A DNA stretch of 7,623 nt, taken from Verrucomicrobia subdivision 3 bacterium UBA7542. Lineage in GTDB: Bacteria > Verrucomicrobiota > Verrucomicrobiia > Limisphaerales > UBA11358. The first letter of the stretch is position 1; every line of letters begins with the position of its first letter. Position numbers and translations under genes: made by a program. The DNA lies in assembly GCA_002479245.1 (NCBI GenBank), contig DLMG01000154.1, positions 435 to 8,057 on the forward strand, read 5' to 3'. This document shows, in pieces, positions 1 to 5,315 of this stretch. The notes under the pieces are model-generated. The model was not told where the DNA came from. It made no database searches and saw nothing but the letters and a program-made list of their open reading frames with translations.

Positions 1-1209
1 GTCGCCGTGAAGGCCTTCAACGAACCGCGGCCGTATCCGATTTCGCGTTCGCTCATGACGACCGACTGGCAAAGCGTCGTCAACGATCCGCAGGTGGACA
101 TCGTCACCGAACTGGTCGGCGGCACCGGCATCGCCCGGACGATGGTTCTTACCGCACTCAAGCTTGGCAAGCCGGTCATCACGGCCAACAAGGCGTTGCT
201 GTCCGCGCACGGCGAGGAACTGTTTGCCGCGGCCAAAAAATACGGCGCGAATCTTTATTATGAGGCGAGCGTTTGCGGCGGCATTCCCATCATCAAATCG
301 CTGCGCGAAGGGTTCGTCGGCAACCGCATCACGCACCTCTACGGCATCATCAACGGCACCTGCAATTACATCCTCACGCGGATGAAGCTGGAAGGCGCGG
401 ACTTCGACGCCGTGCTCGCCGACGCGCAAAAGCAGGGTTACGCCGAGACGCCGCCGGACCTCGACATTGACGGCCATGACGCCGCGCACAAAATCGGCAT
501 TCTGGCGTCGCTCGCACACGGTTTCTGGGTCAACCCGAAGAAAATCCACGTCGAAGGCATCCGCCATGTTTCCGCATTGGACATCAAATTTGCCGGCGAA
601 CTGGGTTACACGATCAAGCTGCTCGGCATTATCAAAACGGTCGAGGGTCGAGGGTCGAGGGTCGAGGGCAAACGCGGTTGCCGCGTCCAGGTTTCGGTTT
701 ATCCGACGCTCGTGCCAAACGCACATGTTCTCGCCAGCGTGAACCACGTCTTTAACGCCGTGTTTGTGCGCGGCGACATTGTCGGCGACACGCTGTTTTA
801 CGGACGCGGCGCGGGCAAGGACGCCACGGCCAGCGCGGTGCTCAGCGATCTGGCCGACGCGGCGCTCGACTTGAAGTCCGGCAGCAAACAACGCGTGCCG
901 CCATTTGTGCCGCACGAATGCGCCGGGGCGGTTGTGCCGATCGAAGACGCCGTTTCGCAGTATTTTGTCCGGCTCAACGTTGTGGACCGTCCGGGGACGC
1001 TGGCGAAAATCGCCGCCATTTTTGGCGTGGCAAAAATCGGCATCTCGTCCGTGATCCAGCCGGAAGGCCATGAAGGCGGGAGTGTGCCGCTGATTTTCAT
1101 GCTGCATTACGCCACCAACGGCGCGGTCACCGGCGCATTAAAAAAAATCAGCCAGTTGCCGGTCATCAAAGGCAAGCCGGTGATGCTGCGCGTGGAGAAT
1201 TTTGAATGA
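1..1209 (+). CDS. hom: Homoserine dehydrogenase, 5'-truncated by window edge
   Basis: The enzyme reduces aspartate semialdehyde to homoserine with NAD(P)H, a cytosolic step toward threonine and methionine. The frame is open from base 1 and the N-terminal GxGxxG nucleotide-binding loop is absent, so the gene starts upstream; the GTG at 7 is not a credible start. Visible family motifs are ELVGG, the conserved Lys in TANKALLS, EASVCGGIPII, the GIINGTCNYIL core, the signature GYAETPPDLDIDGHDAAHK, and GRGAGKDATASAV before the dimer/catalytic end. A C-terminal ACT domain (about 955-1200; QYFVRLNVVDRPGTLAKIAA) suggests feedback control by threonine, as known for the family. Oddity: an extra stretch of about a dozen residues (VEGRGSRVEGKRG) just before VQVSVYPTLVP is encoded by a 7-bp tandem repeat. 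The stop is 40 bases before the aspartokinase start, suggesting co-transcription. Identification is near certain. Confidence 0.96.
   Translation, partial: VAVKAFNEPRPYPISRSLMTTDWQSVVNDPQVDIVTELVGGTGIARTMVLTALKLGKPVITANKALLSAHGEELFAAAKKYGANLYYEASVCGGIPIIKSLREGFVGNRITHLYGIINGTCNYILTRMKLEGADFDAVLADAQKQGYAETPPDLDIDGHDAAHKIGILASLAHGFWVNPKKIHVEGIRHVSALDIKFAGELGYTIKLLGIIKTVEGRGSRVEGKRGCRVQVSVYPTLVPNAHVLASVNHVFNAVFVRGDIVGDTLFYGRGAGKDATASAVLSDLADAALDLKSGSKQRVPPFVPHECAGAVVPIEDAVSQYFVRLNVVDRPGTLAKIAAIFGVAKIGISSVIQPEGHEGGSVPLIFMLHYATNGAVTGALKKISQLPVIKGKPVMLRVENFE
640..668. repeat. Four tandem 7-bp units inside hom
   Basis: Four perfect copies of TCGAGGG occupy 641-668, with a preceding G at 640 so the unit can equally be read as GTCGAGG. 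They lie within the homoserine dehydrogenase reading frame, in the loop between the catalytic-domain strand ending LLGIIK and the conserved VQVSVYPTLVP. Because 7 is not a multiple of 3, gain or loss of one unit would shift the frame of an otherwise intact gene. Confidence 0.95.
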
Positions 1210-1237
1210 TTCTAAATTCTGGCTCCTGAATTCTGAA
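1210..1237. repeat. Degenerate 7-bp tandem repeat between hom and aspartokinase gene
   Basis: The short intergenic gap reads as four heptamers, TTCTAAA, TTCTGGC, TCCTGAA and TTCTGAA, consensus TTCTGAA. It fills nearly the whole spacer and replaces any recognisable Shine-Dalgarno sequence before the ATG at 1250. I recall similar heptamer runs as dispersed intergenic repeats in other genomes, but cannot verify that here. Confidence 0.7.
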
Positions 1238-1249
1238 TACTTTTAGAAA

Positions 1250-2473
1250 ATGTCTTTGATTGTTCAAAAATATGGCGGAACGTCGGTCGGCAACCCCGAC
1301 CGCATCAAAAATGTCGCGGCGCGCGTGGCCAAATATCGCGCGCGGGGCGACCAGGTCGTCGTTGTCGTTTCGGCCATGAGCGGCGTGACGGATAATTTGA
1401 TCAAGCTGGCCAAGAAAATCATGCCGCTGCCGAATGAACGCGAGATGGACGTACTGCTCGCCACCGGCGAACAGCAGACCATCGCCCTCACGGCCATGGC
1501 GCTGCACGCGCTGAACGTGCCGGCCGTATCGCTCACCGGCCCGCAGGCGGGCATTGTCACCGACGTGGTCCACACCAAGGCCCGGATTCACAACATCACG
1601 CCGAAGAAAGTCCACGAGCTTCTGAAATCGGGCAATGTCGTCATCGTGGCCGGTTTTCAGGGCGAAACGCCCGAAGGCCAGATCACGACGCTGGGCCGCG
1701 GCGGTTCGGATTTGACGGCCATTGCGCTCGCCGCCGCGCTCAAGGCCGATCTTTGCCAGATTTACACGGACGTGGACGGCGTCTATACCGCCGATCCGCG
1801 CATTGTGCCGACCGCGAAGAAGCTGCCGGAAATTTCCTACGACGAAATGCTCGAACTCGCCAGCCTCGGCGCGAAGGTGATGCAAAGCCGTTCGGTTGAA
1901 TTTGCCAAAAAATTCGGAGTGGTCTTTGAAGTCCGCTCCAGCCTCAATGAAAACCCCGGAACCATTGTGAAAGAAGAAACCAAAAGCATGGAAGGCATCG
2001 TCGTGCGCGGTGTCTCGCTCGACAAAAACCAGGCCAAAATCACGCTCGTCGGCGTGCCCGACAAACCCGGCGTGGCCGCGCGCATTTTCAAGGCGCTCGG
2101 CGACGCAACCGTGAACGTGGACATGATCGTGCAAAACATCAGTCACGGCATTCCCGACAAGGTCGGGACAACGGACATTTCCTTTACGGTGGACAAGCCG
2201 GATCTGCTCAAGGCGCAGAAGGTCATTGACGGCCTGAAAAAAGAACTCGGTCTGCGCAACGTGATCACCGCCGAGAAAATCGGCAAGCTGTCCATCTGCG
2301 GCGTCGGCATGAAGAGCCACACGGGCGTGGCCGGAAAACTTTTTGAAACGCTGGCCAAGGAAGGTGTGAACATTGACATGATTTCGACGAGCGAAATCAA
2401 AATCTCCGTTGTCATTGATCTGGCGAAGGGCGAGGCCGCGATGAAAGCCGTTCACGCGGCGTTTATCGGCTGA
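1250..2473 (+). CDS. lysC: Aspartokinase, monofunctional with two ACT domains
   Basis: This enzyme phosphorylates aspartate with ATP, the committed cytosolic step to lysine, threonine, methionine and (through the lysine branch) diaminopimelate. The 407-residue product matches the usual length of the Corynebacterium/Thermus class. The amino-acid kinase domain (about 1-245) opens with the signature KYGGTSVG (K7-G14) and contains GRGGSDLTA (149-157) and YTDVDGVYTADPR (172-184), the nucleotide and substrate loops. Two ACT domains follow at about 262-335 and 343-405. VDMIVQNIS and ISTSEIKISV are the segments that form inhibitor pockets in lysine/threonine-sensitive homologues, so concerted feedback inhibition is likely (inference). 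The start is the first in-frame ATG after the upstream stop. No clear ribosome binding site precedes it, and the spacer consists of a heptamer repeat. An internal start for a beta subunit is probable. Confidence 0.97.
   Translation: MSLIVQKYGGTSVGNPDRIKNVAARVAKYRARGDQVVVVVSAMSGVTDNLIKLAKKIMPLPNEREMDVLLATGEQQTIALTAMALHALNVPAVSLTGPQAGIVTDVVHTKARIHNITPKKVHELLKSGNVVIVAGFQGETPEGQITTLGRGGSDLTAIALAAALKADLCQIYTDVDGVYTADPRIVPTAKKLPEISYDEMLELASLGAKVMQSRSVEFAKKFGVVFEVRSSLNENPGTIVKEETKSMEGIVVRGVSLDKNQAKITLVGVPDKPGVAARIFKALGDATVNVDMIVQNISHGIPDKVGTTDISFTVDKPDLLKAQKVIDGLKKELGLRNVITAEKIGKLSICGVGMKSHTGVAGKLFETLAKEGVNIDMISTSEIKISVVIDLAKGEAAMKAVHAAFIG
1988..2473 (+). other. Probable internal in-frame start giving the aspartokinase beta subunit
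   Basis: An ATG at 1988 (Met247) begins MEGIVVRGVSLDKNQAK, directly before the first ACT domain. In Corynebacterium glutamicum and Bacillus subtilis, a separate beta subunit made of the two ACT domains is translated from an internal start within lysC, and the C. glutamicum beta start (MEEAVLTGVATDK, from memory) aligns at this Met. A purine run AAGAAG at 1971-1976 lies 11 bases upstream as a weak ribosome binding site. The product would be 161 residues. The position is seen in the sequence; its use is inferred. Confidence 0.45.
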
Positions 2474-2513
2474 TGCCGCCGCCCTGCCCTCCCACCGGCC
2501 AAAGTGAGGAGAC

Positions 2514-3152
2514 ATGAAAAGTTGCGAATACTGCGGAAAACAATATGCCGATGATGTCGTTGTTTGTCCGGTTGACGGGCAACCGGTCATCAATCCGGCG
2601 GAAAAACAAAGAAAGATCGCAGCCCGATCTGAAGCCGCTGGAACAGCATTCAACGTCATATTGGTTTCTCCCCTTTCATCCGCCGGCAAATACCGGATTT
2701 TTGTCGAACGGAGCGACCTGCTGTTCATTCAGGTTGAGGGCGGATCCAGATCCGTTTTGGAAGCGGCGGTTCCTTTCCTCGGTCCGGCTGGTGGTATAAT
2801 TCCACTGACCCTGTGGCTGTTCAACAAAAGAAAAACCAAGGCGAAACATCAACGGCTTGAGGAGGGTGATCCGGGGGAATTGCTTCGCGAAAGTGAAAAC
2901 AATTTCAAGTTGAACCTGGCCGAAATTCGCGACGCCGCCATCGAAGCCCCGGCCTTGTTTCAGAACAGCGGAAAGGCCGGGCGGCTGAATTTGGTCGTGC
3001 GGCACGGAGAGAAAATCAAGTGCGAGTTTGATAATGCCGCAGAAATCAACAAGGCGATTCATCTGCTCGCCCCGCTGTTGAGTTCGACTTTGAAAGTGAA
3101 TGTGGAATGGAACGGCGAAAAACGTCGGTTTGAAAAGAAGAAAACGATTTGA
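2514..3152 (+). CDS. Hypothetical protein with N-terminal zinc-ribbon-like motif and hydrophobic segment
   Basis: I do not recognise this 212-residue family. The N-terminus reads CEYCGKQYADDVVVCPVDGQPV: Cys4, Cys7 and Cys18 fit a zinc ribbon, but the expected fourth Cys is Asp21 (CPVDG in place of CPxCG). Residues about 46-80 look like beta strands (FNVILVSP, YRIFVERSDLLFIQV). A hydrophobic stretch at about 84-103 (AAVPFLGPAGGIIPLTLWLF) could be one membrane segment or a hairpin loop, followed by a basic stretch (NKRKTKAKHQR). The C-terminal half (LNLVVRHGEKIKCEF... VNVEWNGEKRRFEKKK) is mixed alpha/beta and ends very basic. A GAGGAG run at 2506-2511 sits only two bases from the ATG, a tight but purine-rich ribosome binding site. 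It lies 40 bases after the aspartokinase stop, so it may be co-transcribed, but nothing links it to amino-acid synthesis. Its stop codon is embedded in the next promoter. Confidence 0.8.
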   Translation: MKSCEYCGKQYADDVVVCPVDGQPVINPAEKQRKIAARSEAAGTAFNVILVSPLSSAGKYRIFVERSDLLFIQVEGGSRSVLEAAVPFLGPAGGIIPLTLWLFNKRKTKAKHQRLEEGDPGELLRESENNFKLNLAEIRDAAIEAPALFQNSGKAGRLNLVVRHGEKIKCEFDNAAEINKAIHLLAPLLSSTLKVNVEWNGEKRRFEKKKTI

Positions 3153-3177
3153 CCCGCCGAACCCAAACTGCTATCTT
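3149..3177 (+). promoter_or_regulatory. Sigma70-type promoter of the leuA leader
   Basis: TTGACC at 3149-3154 matches the -35 consensus at 5 of 6 positions, and TATCTT at 3172-3177 matches the -10 at 4 of 6, with exactly 17 bases between them. The -35 box contains the TGA stop of the upstream gene. The predicted transcript start (about 3183-3185) falls on or next to the GTG start of the leader peptide, so that peptide may be translated without any 5' untranslated region. Confidence 0.6.
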
Positions 3178-3183
3178 TACAAC

Positions 3184-3252
3184 GTGAATCGCAATTTGAA
3201 TCTGAATCTGCTGCTAAACGCGCTGCGTTGCCGCGCGGCGGTCGGGTTCTGA
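3184..3252 (+). CDS. Leucine-rich leader peptide of leuA (attenuator peptide)
   Basis: A 22-codon frame from GTG at 3184 to TGA at 3250-3252 begins MNRNLNLNLLLNALR. It holds six leucines, five of them within residues 5-11 and three consecutive at 9-11, alternating with asparagines; the tail is basic and small (RCRAAVGF). The codons sensed are TTG, CTG and CTA. This is the classical layout of a ribosome-mediated attenuator: a leucine-codon run is followed by a stop lying at the edge of the antiterminator arm, then an intrinsic terminator, and then a leucine biosynthesis gene. No Shine-Dalgarno sequence precedes the GTG, consistent with the promoter position predicting leaderless translation. 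The GTG start is the weakest point; the peptide is too short for codon statistics. The function would be regulatory only, in cis. Confidence 0.75.
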   Translation: MNRNLNLNLLLNALRCRAAVGF

Positions 3253-3302
3253 TTGCGTTTGAATAATTTGAAAACCCCACTGCCAGACGGCGGTGGGGTT
3301 TT
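3221..3302 (+). promoter_or_regulatory. Transcription attenuator: protector, antiterminator and terminator hairpins
   Basis: Three alternative pairings can be traced. Protector: 3221-3228 (CGCTGCGT) with 3233-3240 (GCGCGGCG), 8 pairs including two G-U, loop TGCC. Antiterminator: 3237-3250 (GGCGGTCGGGTTCT) with 3271-3284 (AAAACCCCACTGCC), 12 of 14 positions paired including one G-U. Terminator: 3271-3284 with 3289-3302. The antiterminator arm 3237-3250 and the terminator 3' arm 3289-3302 (GGCGGTGGGGTTTT) are 12/14 identical, as expected for competing strands. A ribosome stalled on leucine codons near 3196-3216 leaves 3237-3250 free, so the antiterminator forms and leuA is read. A ribosome reaching the stop at 3250 covers that arm, so the terminator forms. 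With no ribosome at all, the protector hides the first bases of the arm. Confidence 0.8.
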
Positions 3303-3309
3303 TGTTTTT
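3271..3309 (+). terminator. Strong intrinsic terminator upstream of leuA
   Basis: AAAACCCCACTGCC (3271-3284) pairs with GGCGGTGGGGTTTT (3289-3302): 14 pairs including one U-G, with loop AGAC. It is followed by a T-rich tract to 3309 (TTTTTGTTTTT overall). It lies 181 bases before the leuA ATG and after the leucine-rich peptide, which fits a conditional attenuator rather than a simple end of the upstream gene, although it would also stop transcripts arriving from the aspartokinase side. Confidence 0.92.
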
Positions 3310-3466
3310 AACCTCGAATGAACACGAATAGATACGGATTTTGGGTAGGGCGCGTCACTCCGTGCGCGCCGTTGGATTGTCATTGCTACGAGCGGCGGGC
3401 AGAGGACTGCCCGCCCCACCAATGGATCTGCATTTTATCCGTGTCCATCCGTGTTCATCCGTGGTT
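3310..3466. repeat. Composite repeat element with decamer inverted termini and two internal hairpins
   Basis: The left end consists of three 10-bp units (AACCTCGAAT, GAACACGAAT, AGATACGGAT; 3310-3339). The right end (3437-3466), read on the - strand, is AACCACGGAT, GAACACGGAT, GGACACGGAT, so the two 30-bp ends are inverted repeats with 25/30 identity. Inside are two hairpins. At 3349-3370, GGCGCG-T-CAC pairs with GTGCGCGCC (loop TCC, one bulged T). At 3394-3415, GGCGGGCAG pairs perfectly with CTGCCCGCC (loop AGGA). It has no coding capacity. It looks like a non-autonomous, MITE- or REP-like dispersed element; I recall similar decamers in intergenic DNA of several phyla but cannot confirm copy number from one window. 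It forms most of the leuA 5' untranslated region between terminator and start. Together with the leader region it accounts for the 337-base gap at 3153-3489. Confidence 0.75.
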
Positions 3467-3489
3467 TAATTCCGTCAACGCCTGAGTTT

Positions 3490-5145
3490 ATGCACAAACA
3501 ACCGTCGAAAAAATACCGTCCGTTCCCGCCGGTCAGCCTGCCCGACCGGCAGTGGCCGAACCGCGTCCTCAAGCACGCGCCCGTCTGGTGCAGCGTGGAT
3601 TTGCGGGACGGCAACCAGGCGCTCGCCGTGCCCATGAACATCGGCCAGAAACTTGAGTTGTTCCAGACACTCGTAAAATGCGGCTTCAAGGAAATCGAAG
3701 TTGGTTTCCCGTCCGCATCGAATACCGAGTTCGCGTTTAACCGCCGGCTCATTGAGGAAAAACGCGCGCCGGACGACTTGTGGCTCCAGGTGCTCGTGCA
3801 GGCGCGCGAGGATTTGATCGAGCGCACCGTCGAATCGCTGGTCGGCGCAAAGAAGGCCATCATCCATCTTTACAACTCGACCTCCCCCGCCCAACGCCGT
3901 GTCGTGTTCGGGAAATCGAAGGCGGAAATCGTCGGGGTCGCCGTGCGCGGCGCGCAATGGATCAAAGACCGGTTGCCACGCCTCAAAGGCACGGAAGTCA
4001 TGCTCCAGTATTCGCCGGAAAGTTTCAGCGCAACGGAAATGGAATTTGCAAAGGAAATTTCCGAAGCGGTCATGGATGTATGGCGGCCGACGCCAAAGCG
4101 GAAGATGATTTTGAATCTGCCCGATACCGTTGAGGTGGCGATGCCGAATATTTATGCCGATCAGATTGAATGGATGTGCCGGAACATCAAGAACCGCGGG
4201 TCGCTCATCATCAGTTTGCACACGCACAATGACCGCTGCACCGGCGTCGCAGCGACGGAACTTGGCCTGCTGGCGGGCGCGGACCGCGTCGAAGGCACGC
4301 TGTTTGGCAACGGCGAACGCACGGGCAATCTCGATATCGTCACTGTGGCGTTGAACCTTTACCAGCATGGCATCGATCCAAAGCTGGATTTTTCCAATCT
4401 CAACCCGCTCATCGAAGTTTATGAGCGTTGCACCGGCATGACCGTGCCGGCGCGCCAGCCTTATGCGGGCGAACTGGTTTTCACGGCGTTCAGCGGTTCG
4501 CACCAGGACGCCATCCGGAAAGGTTTGAACGAATGGAAGGAGAATGGCCGCACGCATTGGGACGTGCCGTATCTCACGATTGATCCGAGGGACATCGGGC
4601 GCGAATACCGCGAGGTCATCCGCGTCAACAGCCAGTCCGGCAAGGGCGGCGTGGCGTATTTGCTCGAAAGCGAGTTCGGCATCGAGTTGCCCAAGGACAT
4701 GCAGCGCGAGTTTGGGCCGATCGCCAACGACGAGGTGGATAAGCTTGGCCGGGAAGTCACCGGCGCGGAGTTGAAGGCGATGTTCTGGCGCGAATACATC
4801 GAACGGGCCCGGCCGTGGGAGCTCAAGCGCTTTGAAACCGAGAGCAAAAACGGCGTCGTCCGTTGCCGCGCAAAATTTTTGCGCGACGGCAAGCCGGTCG
4901 AACTTTCCGGCGAAGGCAACGGCCCGCTCGCCGCGCTCGTCCACGGTTTCAGCAAAATCGGTGTGTCGCGTTTTGAAATTGCCAATTACAGCGAGCACGC
5001 CTTGAGTTCCGGCGAAGAGGCTGTTGCGATTGCTTACATTCAAATCAAGCACGCCGATGGCAAAACCCGCTGGGGCGCGGGCGTGGACACGAACATCGAG
5101 CTTGCCTCCGTGCGCGCCGTGTTGAGTGCGTTGAACCGGTCGTAA
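3490..5145 (+). CDS. leuA: 2-Isopropylmalate synthase (LeuA type 2, yeast/actinobacterial class)
   Basis: The enzyme condenses acetyl-CoA with 2-ketoisovalerate to 2-isopropylmalate, the first committed step of leucine synthesis, in the cytosol. The 551-residue product fits the longer class (about 550-560), recognised by the opening KYRPFPPVSLPDRQWPN. The TIM-barrel catalytic domain shows SVDLRDGNQA (35-44; R39 and metal ligand D40 in the conserved RDG), EVGFPSAS, LPDTVEVAMPN, the metal-binding HTHND (244-248) and GNGERTGN (273-280). A linker and the C-terminal regulatory domain (about 438-551, with LSGEGNGPLAALV around 472-484) follow, normally the site of leucine feedback inhibition. The frame extends upstream to a GTG at 3451, but that codon lies in the repeat element and the added residues match no LeuA, so ATG 3490 is chosen. 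No Shine-Dalgarno is visible. Transcription is probably controlled by the upstream leucine attenuator, adding control of synthesis to allosteric control. Confidence 0.97.
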   Translation: MHKQPSKKYRPFPPVSLPDRQWPNRVLKHAPVWCSVDLRDGNQALAVPMNIGQKLELFQTLVKCGFKEIEVGFPSASNTEFAFNRRLIEEKRAPDDLWLQVLVQAREDLIERTVESLVGAKKAIIHLYNSTSPAQRRVVFGKSKAEIVGVAVRGAQWIKDRLPRLKGTEVMLQYSPESFSATEMEFAKEISEAVMDVWRPTPKRKMILNLPDTVEVAMPNIYADQIEWMCRNIKNRGSLIISLHTHNDRCTGVAATELGLLAGADRVEGTLFGNGERTGNLDIVTVALNLYQHGIDPKLDFSNLNPLIEVYERCTGMTVPARQPYAGELVFTAFSGSHQDAIRKGLNEWKENGRTHWDVPYLTIDPRDIGREYREVIRVNSQSGKGGVAYLLESEFGIELPKDMQREFGPIANDEVDKLGREVTGAELKAMFWREYIERARPWELKRFETESKNGVVRCRAKFLRDGKPVELSGEGNGPLAALVHGFSKIGVSRFEIANYSEHALSSGEEAVAIAYIQIKHADGKTRWGAGVDTNIELASVRAVLSALNRS

Positions 5146-5165
5146 TCAAATGACACGCTAAAGCA

Positions 5166-5189
5166 TGGACACCAAACGTTTGGTATCCA
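5166..5189. promoter_or_regulatory. 24-bp near-perfect palindrome, possible operator
   Basis: The site is symmetric about 5177/5178 with 11 of 12 positions paired; its 14-bp core ACCAAACGTTTGGT is a perfect palindrome with a central CG. It lies 20 bases after the leuA stop and 126 bases before the next gene. There is no T-run after it (CCTTTCAG follows), so it is a poor intrinsic terminator. The symmetry and central CG resemble operators of dimeric repressors such as the LacI family, but no regulator gene is present here. The rest of the gap (5190-5315) holds no clear promoter; a 9-pair stem with a 7-base bulge (5264-5295) is possible. Confidence 0.35.
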
Positions 5190-5315
5190 CCTTTCAGGGT
5201 GTTCGGACAGGAAAGGAAACCGCCTGTATGCGACCCGCCAGCGGCATTATGTTTGTAACCAAGCCATTTCCGGCTCGTCAAACAGGGACGAATGGTTTAG
5301 TTTCCGAATCCGACT

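Noticed and set aside
1166..2728. 520-codon open frame on the - strand opposite aspartokinase
   Set aside because: It lies antisense to a certain gene, is His/Arg/Asp-rich without domain character, and arises from the codon pattern of GC-rich DNA.
3230..3239. Palindrome GCCGCGCGGC as an operator
   Set aside because: It falls within the leader peptide codons and the protector/antiterminator arms, which explain its GC symmetry better than a protein site.
3177..3422. 81-codon - strand frame across the leader and repeat
   Set aside because: It crosses the terminator hairpin and the composite repeat, whose structure explains the sequence; no protein features are present.
3451..3489. GTG at 3451 as the leuA start
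   Set aside because: It lies inside the terminal decamer of the repeat and adds residues not typical of LeuA; ATG 3490 leads directly into the usual KYRPFPPVSLPDRQWPN opening.
3475..5052. 525-codon open frame on the - strand opposite leuA
   Set aside because: It mirrors the well-supported leuA frame, has no recognisable motif, and has the Arg/His/Ala-rich composition of a shadow.
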